Assembly: GCF_027595985.1 (NCBI RefSeq) | Contig: NC_073305.1 | Span: 82,369,126-82,433,125, forward strand | Source: Sorex araneus | Lineage: Eukaryota; Chordata; Mammalia; Eulipotyphla; Soricidae | Length of the DNA stretch: 64,000 bases | Direction of reading: 5' to 3' | Part shown: positions 32,297 to 43,694 of the stretch, piece by piece | Layout: each line of letters begins with the position of its first letter | Position numbering within the stretch: position 1 is the first letter of the stretch | Translations under genes and position numbers: made by a program | Notes under the pieces: model-generated | Seen by the model: only the letters and a program-made list of their open reading frames with translations | Told to the model about the DNA's origin: nothing | Database searches by the model: none

Positions 32297-32795
32297 CAAA
32301 ATTTATTTTTATTGGCATATGATTGATGTGTGTATTAGCTTCAGCTATCAACAAAAATATTTGCATTTGTATATACTGTTAGTCACTTAAAGAAGTTTAG
32401 TTCACATTGAGTCTATCATAGTACTTTTTTCTTCTGATAAACTTGTAAGGATTTATTCTCTTAACAAATTTCAAATCTGTGACACAGTGTTTTTAACTAG
32501 ACTCACCACGTCACACACTACACCTCCAGGACTCATCTTACAACTTAAAGTGTGCACCTATAACTACTTTAACACATTTTGCCCAACCCCAACCTGTGTC
32601 TCTCCATATATTGTTTTTAATTAGGGTTTCTATTTTCTTTGGGTAAACACTCAGGGATGGACCTCCTCCTGGATTGTATGATAGTTCTCCATTTACTTTT
32701 CTGTAAACATTGATAATATTTTTTACAGTGACTGTACCAACTTCCCTTCCCACTATGTGAAGAGTTTCCCTTTTCTCTACATTCTCAGTTTATTG
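32297..32795 (-). mobile_element. Ancient mammalian L1 3' fragment, antisense
   Basis: CTCTTAACAAATTTCAAATC, AACTAGACTCACCACGTCAC and CCTCCAGGACTCATCTTAC follow the reverse of the L1M 3' UTR order I recognise from other mammals. Confidence 0.75.
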
Positions 32796-32984
32796 GCATC
32801 TGAAAAAAAAAGATAAAGCATTTGGTTCAATCTTGTTCAACCTAAAGTTGTTCAATCAAGGCTATCAGCTTGTAAAATCTGCTGAGCTCTGAAGGTTACA
32901 TTCACTCCAGGTTGCTGTAACATACGATTCCTTGCCTGAGAAAGAGTGACTCTCTTTTTACACTGTGTCTGAGCTCTGCTTCAT

Positions 32985-33290
32985 TCTTTGTCTTCTCCAT
33001 GAAGTCTTCCTTGATTAGTCCATCCAGCAATATTGATGTGCCTCATGTGATATCCTGTGATACATCTCATCTCTGCCACACACTTTATATTTAGTATTTA
33101 TTGTGTTATATTGTGGATTGGCTTCCAGTCTTTCTTGTGCCCATAGATTTTCTTTCGCAGATAACACTGTAAACCATCAGGGATAGAATCATTCACTGTG
33201 TTTGCTTGCTGTGTTTCCTCACTTTTGTATATCAGAAGCAGAGCAAGGGGCCTTGTACTTAAAATGTGTTCAATAAAGTTCTTTGATCAC
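32985..33290 (+). mobile_element. L2 LINE 3' end relic
   Basis: CATGAAGTCTTCCTTGATTA through ACTGTAAACCATCAGGGA to GGGGCCTTGTACTTAAAATG and TTCAATAAA matches the L2 3' end order. Confidence 0.7.
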
Positions 33291-34039
33291 AAAGTCAAAA
33301 GTTCAAGGATGCTGGTTTCTTCAAATTCTCAAATGACCCAGAACATAGTCTGTGACCAAAATGAAACAAACTTTTCGCATAACTGTCTCCTTGGTTTTCA
33401 CTTATTTTATTCTTAGTGTCAACCTTCCCTTCCTTGCCCCTGGAACATGTATTATTTTATTTCCTACAATATTTCAGTGGAGATTGTCATTAGATTTGGG
33501 GGCCAGGAGGTATGTAAATAGAACACACTATAGAATTGGGATATTTAGGACCAAAGGGTGTTGAGACAAGTCAAGCTGGTTCCCTTGGGCAGTGTTGGAT
33601 TGTACCAAATTTCCACAGGTTAGAGAATGTATCTTTCTAGGTCCAAATTTTTCATTGCCCCTGCCTTCATTGAAAGAGGCCTGGACAGAGGCTCACAAAT
33701 AATTTCTTGCCCCAGCCATTACAAAGTGAAAACAAAAATCACTTTGCGATTCAGGTAGGGGTTAGATTTACTGATCAGTTTCCTACCCAAGTTTTTCCAT
33801 GTTCCACATCAGTATAGGCAAACAAACAAAAAAATGTAATTGTCTTTTCAAACCATCAACACCACTTTGCATTTTATCACCCATATTCTAATTACACGAG
33901 TGCAAGTAGGTACAACCCAGAGAGTCCCACATAATCATCCGAGATAACGAATTAAAGGACAAACAAGTGACTCATTTTAATGGATTTGCCTCAGACAAGA
34001 GAAACCTGTCATTTCTCTGAGGTGTGTTTGGTGAACCCA

Positions 34040-34315
34040 TTGAGGAGTGAATCACAGACTTGCACAAGCCCTGCCACCCTGGGCAGTTTTACAGTTCTCA
34101 GACTGGCTTCTCACAAGCAGCTGGTCTGCACTGGGGCCTCCTGAGCTTCCCTTCTGGAAATGGAGAAGCTGGATTACACCCGCTGACAGGGGACCTTGGG
34201 AGGTGCCAGGGCGGGCCCGCGTGATGGTGGGGCACCGTGGTGGGAGGCTCAGCGCCCACCTGCCTGCTGGATGATTCTCCACACCTTTGTGCTAATCTCC
34301 TGGATGCCGTGAGTA
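34040..34315. other. GC-rich patch ending in a donor-like site
   Basis: Locally GC-rich with several CpGs (GGGCGGGCCCGCGTG near 34210) inside an AT-rich block. ATGCC/GTGAGT near 34304-34313 is donor-like. Frames on both strands are open, but no domain is recognisable. Confidence 0.3.
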
Positions 34316-37019
34316 CACAGGATGCCCTCCTCTGCCCCTTTATCCCCCAACTGAAGGGATGTTACTTATATACAACCCAGACTAGGGGAAATGTGTGATT
34401 GATGATGGTATTTTCTGGAGTGCTTGTTTCTGCAGGAAGCATCTTAAACATTGTTTAGAAATTAGTTAGCTCAAGCTTGGAGTACATCCTGAGTCTCTTA
34501 CGTTTATATTTCATAAAAGAAAAAAAATTATTTGTCAGATCTAATTGCTCAGTTCTAGAAGTAAAATATGAAGCAATTTATCAAGCTATTGGATTCTGTT
34601 TTCTGATTGCCTCCTTGTTTGATATATTGAACAAGCAAAGTAAGTTTTAATTATCCTTTCTCAGGCTGAATGGAAAGCTATATGTGTTTGATAAAAAATT
34701 CTTTGTTAGGTTTTTCTTTTTTGTTTGTTAATTCACCTGCCAAAGTTGTCTTTGTAGCAACTTCAAAGGAGATATTTCCTCCAGTTTCTGTTAAAAACTT
34801 TTTGTAGTGGTTTTGAGTGGGACCATATCTTGAATGACCAAGAGCATTCATGCCTCTTGATGGCCTATATTCCTTATTTTCTGGAGACAGTTGCGCGAGT
34901 TGTAAAATGTTGCTTCCTGAGGTGCTATTCTTCTGTGTAAGCACTCAGGGGGACCTTCTTCATGGAGTAGATTAATTGCCTGGCATGTTGGTGTCTTTAC
35001 AGTCATCCAAGTGCCCAGGTAACGAGAGCTGGATGTCTTCCATCTCTGAAATGATATGATCCTTAAAGTTTACCAGAATTTGAATCCAGATTGCAAGTCT
35101 CAGAAAAGATACCAGGCTACAAAGAAATTGGCCTTAAGCCATCAAAAACAGCCAAGGAGGAGACAACCCTGATTCTAATAGAGCTTCTGTTTCTTTCCCC
35201 CCAAGGTTCTTTATGAAACAGTTCATCCATGGAAAAAAGAGAAGTGGTAAGAGTGACTGACTGTTCTATGACCGAGGCCGTGAAACACAAACAACTTGTT
35301 TAGCCATCTGACTCTATAATCAGAGATTTAATCACACTAGGAGTAGATGAAATATAAAGTTATGAAATTAGGCTCAGGAGAACAAACACACACCCCAAAT
35401 CAGCACCACCTAACTTAAAGTTGTTCCCCCTCCAGTTAACCTTTCTGAATTGGTCCTTCCAATCCAGGGGGTGGGCTTGGAGAATGAGGTGAGGTTTTGC
35501 AGAAAAGGGTAGCAAACTAGGAAGAATATACCCTCTCCTTCATATAGGGCAAAGTTTAGTGGAGAGGAACACTTTAGGGTGATCTTTCAAGCCTCTTTAA
35601 GCAAAGTGCCTTGATATGCTAAGTGGCTTGAGAGATCACCCTTTTCCATGCATTCTTCCCTTCCTGACTGCACTTGCAGTTCCCAGCCTGTACCTCTTTC
35701 TATTTTTCTTTGACAGTCTTAAAGCTAGCCCTGGCTCAGCGTGTTCAGGCAAGCCCCTGGGAGCACCTTAGTCTGTGAGTCATCTCCTACTACTGCAGCC
35801 AGTATCAGAAATAAGTTCCAGGACCCAAGCAGACTAATTGGATTTTTGAACACCAACTCATTCAGAAACTCAGCTCTGCGTACCAGGAAGGTGAAACAAA
35901 TCAGAGGTGGTATTTAAAGAACAACCAGGCTCTTTTCAATTTGCTCAGGGGAACCATGTTTGATGAGTTCTGACTTGGCAGAGACAATGTGGAAAGAAGT
36001 ACTTGCCATTCTGCCTCTTGTGCCCGTGGCAGGCATTACTAATCTGGCATGACATTGCTTCATGCTGAACCTAGGTGGGATCTTGCAATCTGTTTTCACA
36101 AAAGGCTCCAAGTAGTACAAAGAAGAAAAAGGTTTACAGTAGGCAGAGGACCTTTCTACTTAATTTGCCAAAGGCTTCAAAATTATTTGGAGTTGTAAAT
36201 AAACTCACCAGCCTCTCTATGATAGAAAAGTTATCTTGTGCTTTTTTGTTTGTTTGCTTCAAAGGTGTTTAAGATGCCGGCATCATTCTCTGCAGGTAGC
36301 ATTCATTCACTTGTTTGTTTATTCACAGAAGTTTACTGAATATGTTTCACGTATGTGATCTCTCACAGAGAAACTTCCTTCTGTGTTCAGCTTCTGACCA
36401 AAAGTAATTTGATTTGGGGGGAATCTATTCCTTTAGGTTCAGTCTGATTTCTCCCAGACTCTGGACTGAGAAATACATTTGTGCACTATTGACTTCTTGT
36501 CCTCGGATTTTAGAGACCAAAGAGGTGGTGTGGGAGGCATCACTGATGTGAATTCAATGGGAGGCAGTTTCATAGACACATTTCTCTATGGGGTCTAGTG
36601 ACATTTTTCTTTAAGCCATGGAAGCCAGTAAGTGTACTCTCTCCCCCCCACCCTTTTACTTTGTCTCTGTCTCTATCTCTCTCTCCAAATATGGAATCTT
36701 ACTTTCATTTAGAATACGAGAATATTCCTTATCATCAAATAAAAAGCAAAAAGTAGATGTTAGTGGGTAATTTATACTTTATAGGAATGCACAGAGAGAA
36801 AATGTAGGAAGGAGCAAATTTAGGGACTTGACTTTTCTGGGTCCTGAAAAGCTGTCATGCCGTTTGCTTGTTGCTTTTATCTCTGAAGTATAATCCTTTT
36901 TCAAATACCTTCAAAACAAGAATGGAAGATGCCTTTATCAAGCAACAGGCTGCCCACCTGAGTTCTTTTACTTCATGTGTCTTCTCCACTTTTAGTCTCC
37001 ATTTCTGAGTTTATCTTCC

Positions 37020-37265
37020 TCTACACTGCAGTCATTCCAAATATAAAATTTTTAGACCATCTGTACTTGTCTTCCCTTACCTCTCCATCCTATATCTATG
37101 CAATTCTCACCCACTCTAAGCCTCTTTTTATCAGGATTTCCTAAAATAGGACTATTTACTTTTATTTCTCGTGAGCAAACTCCGGGCCATTGTCTGAGTG
37201 CCTTGAGTTCCTGTAGAAGTATTAGCACAGGGCCTGGTGCGTGATACTAATATATGGTAATCACC
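37020..37265 (+). mobile_element. Possible L2 relic
   Basis: GAGTGCCTTGAGTTCCTGTA and TTAGCACAGGGCCTGGTGC resemble the L2 3' end. Weak. Confidence 0.4.
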
Positions 37266-37346
37266 CACTAGACAAGTGCTGCCAAGGCACTTCTGATGAT
37301 CAAGTAAAATTAGCAAATTCACAAGAATTTTTAGAATCTTCTCTAT

Positions 37347-37347
<1 letters not shown>

Positions 37348-37440
<93 letters not shown>

Positions 37441-37442
37441 GA
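37348..37442. repeat. Compound (GT)n(GA)n microsatellite
   Basis: About 25 GT units followed directly by about 20 GA units with one interruption. Confidence 0.97.
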
Positions 37443-38090
37443 AACAGATAGACAGACAGCTAGAGACAGAGAGAGGAGGGAGGAAAGAGTGTGTGTGTGT
37501 GGGGGGGTGATTTAGGGGTTCAGACTGAGCAGAGAGTGCAGATTTTCTAAAATTCATGAAACATTTGTCAGTGTTTTCAAATGTCTTTGGTTCAAGTTTG
37601 TTTTCTATCATTTTACTCTGTAGCCTTTGATGTCTGCTACCAACTGTTAGCATCCAGTGATGGAGAGTTACATCAATCCTGGGCATAAATGTATACTGTT
37701 AGAATATTATTTTTCTTACTTTTTAATTCTCCCTACAGAGTACCAAGATTACAGTTTTATCACCAACAATACTTACCAGTAAGGTGTTTTCCAACTATAC
37801 TTAAGTGAGTTTTAGAACTAGGGGTTTTGTAAAGACATCATTTTGTTGTAGAACTGAGCAACTTATAGAATGAGAAATCAACAAATGGTATTAAGGTAAT
37901 TAAAGCTATTTTACCTAGAATCAATCCACATTTCCCCAATAGGAAAGGAACTGGTACTGATCCCAGTCACACTTCACAATGAACCAGTAAACCTCCAACT
38001 CAAGAGTTATTTTTAGTTAAGTTCACATCACAAAACGATTTGGCTGTCCTGTCCCTGTTCAATTGATGTTCTGGACATTCATACTTACCT

Positions 38091-39071
38091 TTTTTTTTAA
38101 TCATTGTGAGATACAGTTACAAAGCTTTCATGTTTGAGTTTCAGTCATACAATGATCAAACACCCATCCTCACCAGTGCACTTTCTCCATCACCAATGTC
38201 CCCAGTATTCCCACCCCCCTCCTACCCTCCTCCTGCCTCTATGGCAGAAAATTTCCCCCATACTCTCTCTACTTTGGGGCATTATGGTTTGCAGTACTGA
38301 GAGGCTATCATGTTTGGTCCTTTATCTACTTTCAGCACACATCATCCATCCCGAATGATCCCTCTAACCATCATTGACTTAGTGATCCCTTCTCTATTTC
38401 AGCTGCCTTCTCTCCCAGCTCATGAAGCAGGTTACCAACCATGGAGCAATATTTCTGGCCATATCTCTACTGTCCTTGGGTGTCAGTCTCATATTATGTT
38501 ATTTTATATTCTACAAATGAGTGCAGTCATTCTATGTCTGTTCCTCTCATTCTGACTCATTTCCCTTAGCATGATACTCTCCACGACCATCCACTTATAA
38601 GAGAATTTCATGACTTCATCTTTCCTTACAGCTGCATCATATTCCATTGTGTAGATGAACCAAAGTTTCTTTAACCAGTCATCTGTTCTTGGGCACTCGG
38701 ATTGTTTCCAGATTCTGACTATTGTGAACAGTGCTACAATGAACATACAGGAGGTGCAGATGTCATTTCTACTGTGTTTTTTGCACCCTTGGGATATATT
38801 CCCAGAAGTGGTATTGTGGGGTCATATAGAAGCTCAATTTATAATTTTTTTGAGGAATGCCCATATTGTTTTCCAAAAAGGCTAGACCAGACCAGTCAGC
38901 ATTCCCACCAACAATGAAAGAGAGTCCCTTTCTCCCCACATTCATGCCAGCACTGGTTATTCTTGTTCATTTTGATGTGTGCCAGTCTCTGTGCTATGAG
39001 ATGATATCTCATTGCTGTTTTGACTTGCATCTCCCTGATGATTAGTGATGTAGAGCATTTTTTCATGTGCC
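38091..39071 (-). mobile_element. Shrew L1, antisense, 5' truncated
   Basis: Poly-T, ATTGTGAGATACAGTTAC 3' UTR, then minus-strand ORF2 motif TDDWLKKLWFIYTMEYDAAV. CATACTTAC lies at both ends (38080 and 39072). Confidence 0.92.
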
Positions 39072-39299
39072 CATACTTACTTTTGCACCCTTTTAAAAAA
39101 AAGTCTTCATTCTTCTGGTACTACTTTTTGTAGTTATTGTGTTAGAGATTAGAGAGACATTTTATTTGTATTTGAAAATGTTTTTTCATTTAATTATGCA
39201 CATGCTGTAGTTCACTTTCATTATTAAGTCTTTTTCAATGGTAATTCTAAGAACGTGTACTTTCGCTATTCTATAAGATAGTAACTACTAGTTATAAAT

Positions 39300-39368
39300 T
39301 CTCTTCCTCCTCCTCCTCCTCCTCTCCCTTCTCCTCTCTTCCTGCTCCTCCTCTTCCTTCTTCTCCCA
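39300..39368. repeat. (TCC)n pyrimidine tract
   Basis: TCCTCC repeats grading into CTTCTT. Confidence 0.9.
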
Positions 39369-40673
39369 TATTCTCAGAGCTATTAAGCTCTGCTCTTTTC
39401 TTTTAAAGCTGCAATGACCATTGGCCTCAAACAACACCTAAATCCTAATGGGAGGGATTCAATTCAACCCTTCCTGCTGAGAGGCAAGGCATCTCATTCC
39501 GAACTACTTTGAAAAGGTCTCTCTATTAGACCCAACTTTAGTGAAGTGTAAAGAAAAAATGGCATGATTTCTGTGGAAAAATAACTAAACATTATTGCCT
39601 TTTCTTATTAGTAACCGAAGGAAGCTTACTTTTCAATGATGATAACAAAATGGTGCGTTATAAGCTCTAGAACATAAAAACACAAACAATTAAGTAACAA
39701 GTTAATTAACTAAAACCCTCCAAATAACCAATTGTGTTCAGTCCAAAGTGACTGCTACATAAGGTTAGGTTTATAATTTGATATTGTGTGTAGATTATTT
39801 TTGCTACAGTAATTTTTTGTAGTTCATATAAATGAGTTTCAGTCAAACAATGATCATACATGAAGTAGATCACTATTTTTATATGTTCCTCAAAGAGCAT
39901 GGTGATTTACAAAACCTATTTGTTAGACTCTTAATTCCCTGAATATTTAAATAATATCTGGACTGAGGAGACATTTTTTGATTTCCTAAGTCACATCACG
40001 TCAGAGCCCATGACTGCTACCAGTAGGCTGACTTTCTACCAGCACTATCAGTTTTAAGAATTAAGTTTCAGTACTAAAAATTATAAACAGTGAAAGTAGC
40101 TTTTTTCCCAAAGCTTTAGCATTATTTATAAATGCTTCCCTTTGGCTAAACTTTTTCTATCAAACCATCTTCTCCTGATGGAGACTTGCACTAACCTTCA
40201 GCATCAGTCCTGTTATTTGATTCTGAATATAGGCATCTTTTCTCCCTGAAACAAATACCCAGGGAAGGAGAATTCAATAGGGTTGTGAAGAATAGCAAAG
40301 AAAAAGGATCGAAGTGACCAGGCTAGTGGGGAAAATGAGCAATTTTCAACTTGATAATGAAAACAAATCTTATAGTCTAGATTTCTATTTTTCAAATTGC
40401 AGGTCACAATCTATTAGAGGGTTGTGAATTCAATTTCATTTTGTGAATTCAATTTAGTGGGTGGCAACCAATTTTTGAGAGGATGTCAGATAGAATAGAG
40501 TAGATTACGTGACAAAAATTATGGATATATCACTGTGACTTGTAGGTGGAGTGGATAAGTGTTTTGATATAAAAACCTTTGAAATGGAAAAATTATTTTC
40601 AGCTTTATATCTGATCACTTACATTCATACCTATATATGCGCATGTTTAGTCACAATAAATGATCTGTTTCTT

Positions 40674-40859
40674 GGGGCTGGAGTGATAGCACAGTGGATA
40701 GGGCATTTGCCTTGCACGCGGCCAACCAGGGTTTGATTCCTGGCATCCCATATAGTCCCTTGAGCTCCGCCAGGGGTAATTCCTGAGTGCAGAGCCAGGA
40801 GTGACCCCTGTGCATCGCTGGGTGTGACCCAAAAGACAAACAAACAAACACACAAACAA
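40674..40859 (+). mobile_element. Type A shrew SINE
   Basis: GGGGCTGGAGTGATAGCAC to TGTGACCCAAAAGACAAAC. Perfect GATCTGTTTCTT duplication at 40662 and 40860. Confidence 0.95.
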
Positions 40860-40941
40860 GATCTGTTTCTTATTGATTCAATGTCAAATATTTTCAAAAT
40901 CCACAGGTATATATGTAAAAGTTATAGATAATCTGTGTGTA

Positions 40942-40956
40942 TGAGAGAGAAAGGGG

Positions 40957-41023
<67 letters not shown>
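40942..41023. repeat. (GA)n microsatellite
   Basis: About 35 GA units with minor interruptions. Confidence 0.96.
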
Positions 41024-41024
<1 letters not shown>

Positions 41025-41964
41025 GGAGAGAAACTAGTGATTGAACCCAGGGCCTCACACATGCAAAGCCATAAGAGTTACAACCCTGGTTCTCTTTATA
41101 TAGATATGTATTAGATATGTATACATGTATACTGGTTCTTCTGGTATATCCTTATGTGATGATCAGTTTAAAAAATCTGTCCTAAACAATATTTGAAATG
41201 CAAATTGCTAGTGTTTCATTACTAGTGTTTCCATTTACCAATTCATGCTATACATGAGAACTTCTCTTCTCCCACACAGCAGATCATGAATTATAAATAG
41301 GTATCCCAATACCTATGCAAATCCATTACCACACTCTCTTTGTAACTTTGCCATGCTCCCTTTCTCTTGCTCAGACTTGTTCTACAAGATGATGTTATAC
41401 GTCAAAACACACCCCCCCCACCCATTCATTCTTTAGGAATCCTGAAACCCTGAAGTTTTCCTGTTAGTGCCTGTCACTTCTCATCCCAGCTCTAGGCTTA
41501 CTGGAGTCATGCAAATCTATCTTGATATGGAATCCTCCAAGGAGGGATTTGATACTAAATCTTGAGTTTGCCTTGCTAGTGACAAAGGACCTCATGTGTT
41601 TCTGTAAATCAGGAGTTTGTGAGAATTGTTTTATACCTCTATATGTGTATGCTTGTCATTACTTTCACCAACCAAGTTTCAACACTGTCCCCACCCCAAA
41701 TCAGAAACCTTTCCCATTCTTCCTCTCTCCTTCCCTTTCCTTTTGCTAGCCTTTGTAGTTTTCAACAAATCTAGCAGTTCACTACAGGTGTGTTTTGTTT
41801 AGTAGTTTATATTACATATGTGATTAGAACTATCATATTTTCATTTTGCTGTCTGTTCACTTGCAGTAAATAATTTTAAGGGATTTTATTTTTACCAATT
41901 AACATTTTTTCTACACAAGAATTATCTTTGTACATAATAAAAATGTGAGTTGATAATATGAAAA

Positions 41965-42214
41965 ATGGACTGGAGCTATAGCACAATGGGTAGGGCATTT
42001 GCCTTGCTTGCAGCCGACCTGGGTTCAATTCCTCTGTCCCTCTCGGAGAGCCTGGCAAGCTACCGAGAGTATCCCGCTTGCACAGCAGAGCCTGGCAAGC
42101 TACCTGCGGCATATTCGATATGCCCCAAACAGTAACAAGTCTCACAATGGAGACATTATTGGTGCTCGCTCGAGTTAATTGATGAACAATGGGATGACAG
42201 TGCTACAGTGCTAC
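41965..42214 (+). mobile_element. Type B shrew SINE
   Basis: GGACTGGAGCTATAGCAC to CAGTGCTACAGTGCTAC. AATATGAAAA flanks both ends (41955 and 42215). Confidence 0.94.
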
Positions 42215-42735
42215 AATATGAAAATGTTGATCATCTGATGATGATTCTTAACTTACGTAAGGGTCCTTTCTTGGAGACTTGGCTTTGAAAGGTTGAACTG
42301 TGAAGGAAAAAAAATATGCTGAAAGAATAGAGACTTACAGTTTTTCTATTTTCTCTGCACAGTGGTTTATTTTTTTTCTAAGAGGGGGGCTGGGTGCTTA
42401 CTCCAGTAGCAAACCATAGAGTATATTCATTTCATTTTAACTAATTTGACTACATATGTCTAGAAAGTATACACACTGCAGGACAATGGTTACTAGAAAT
42501 GTTTTGTGGTAGCACAACTGAAGAGAGGTTGTTCCTGGGTAGGGTGAGTAGAGGCCAGAGATGTAGCTAAGTAGCCTACTATTTATTCATAGCTCCCTCC
42601 AAAACAATTAAAACAGTAGCAAAGAATTCTGCATCCCCAAATGTCAAGGGTCGATTGCTAAGAACCCTCTAGAGCAATTAACAATGCTCTTCATCTGTCT
42701 ATCTGGGTTGTACTCTGGACTCCACTTTGTTTTAT

Positions 42736-42895
42736 TTTGTTTGTTTTTTGTTTTTGGACCACATCCAGCAAATGCTCCAGGTTTACTCTTGGTTTGTGCT
42801 CAAGGATCATTTCTGATGGGAATATGTGTAGTGTCGGGGCTCAAACCCAAGTCTGCAAGACAAGGGCCGTAACTCCTATAATATCTCCCAGGCAC
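42736..42895 (-). mobile_element. Old type A SINE, antisense
   Basis: GGACCACATCCAGCAAATGC, GGATCATTTCTGATGGG and ATAATATCTCCCAGGC. Confidence 0.7.
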
Positions 42896-42992
42896 CTTCA
42901 TTATTTTTGAAAATCGGGTGTCTATTTTGGAGTGAGGAAGAGTTCTCAGGAAGATAGGGGCAAAACTTGTTCAAGGATGAGTTCTAAGGATG

Positions 42993-43105
42993 AGGTATGC
43001 TCTGTGGTGATGCTTGCGAGACCATGTGGTGCCATGGATCAAACCTGGGTAGGGCACATGCTAGGTATGCACCCTAATCACTGGCCTCTCTTCCACTCCA
43101 GCTCC
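42993..43105 (-). mobile_element. Old SINE fragment, antisense
   Basis: GCGAGACCATGTGGTGCCAT, GATCAAACCTGGGTAGGGC and CTCTTCCACTCCAGC. Confidence 0.6.
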
Positions 43106-43585
43106 ACCCCTTTTTAAAAAATTTGAATAATCTCATCTCACTGTTGCTCCACATGTTCTGTCTTAGTTTCTAAGTTGATACCTTATATCACATAATACTA
43201 TAGATATTATATAATCAGTTAAATTAATGCAAAGAAAGTGCTTAGGTTAGTAATTGGCAAATAAAATTTCTTGAAAAATGTTACTTGGTATCAAATAAAC
43301 TTAGGGATTAAATAAGAAATGATGCCTTGGTAAACATAGACCTCTCCTGGGGCTTTCCACCTTCCTGTCTACTGTTTATTAAAGTGTCAATTGTCAGTAA
43401 CATGTCTCTCTTTTTCATGTTTTAGCTGAATTGGATGTATATACTGCTGCCCTTCCCTTAGGAAGGCTATTTGGTCTGAATATCTGAATACCTGTGGGGT
43501 CAGTGAGGCAATGGTTTACTAAATATTGCATTAGTTGTGTGGTATAATCAATTTCAGCTGGATTCACCTTTGTTATCTCTTGCAG

Positions 43586-43694
43586 GTGAGGATCCTAATG
43601 TGTGAAAATGAAGCCTCAGGCAGCCATGATTTGCTGTTTAACATTATTTCTGGTGACAGAAACTTCTCACTATAGATCTAAGTTCCACAAACAA
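43586..43694 (+). CDS. ADGRF4: ADGRF4 coding exon 1 (5' UTR to 43607, CDS 43608-43694)
   Basis: The acceptor TTATCTCTTGCAG ends at 43585, implying an upstream non-coding exon. The chosen ATG at 43608 has A at -3 and opens 29 codons with signal peptide core MICCLTLFLV, ending CAA/GTAAGT in phase 0. Another ATG at 43598 is out of frame and weak (C at -3, T at +4). Confidence 0.88.
43598..43675 (+). promoter_or_regulatory. Upstream ORF overlapping the ADGRF4 start codon
   Basis: An ATG at 43598, 10 nt before the ADGRF4 start and in the +2 frame relative to it, opens 25 codons and stops at TAG 43673-43675, inside the signal-peptide coding region. Its context is poor, so leaky scanning to 43608 is expected. 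A regulatory effect is inferred only. Confidence 0.4.

Larger units (their letters stand above)
28605..43585. other. Intergenic interval between ADGRF2 and ADGRF4
   Basis: 15 kb without any recognisable coding exon. It holds an old L1 3' piece, an L2 relic, MIR relics, a younger L1 3' end, microsatellites and SINEs, listed separately. Long blocks such as 29100-31040, 33300-36890 and 39370-40660 show no gene I can support. 5' UTR exons of ADGRF4, or the 3' UTR exon of ADGRF2, may be hidden here. Confidence 0.65.

Noticed and set aside
32121-32366. Leucine/phenylalanine-rich and arginine/lysine-rich frames
   Set aside because: They translate a purine microsatellite on its two strands.
37300-37686. 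128-codon minus-strand frame with His-Thr and Ser-Leu repeats
   Set aside because: It reads through the compound GT/GA microsatellite.
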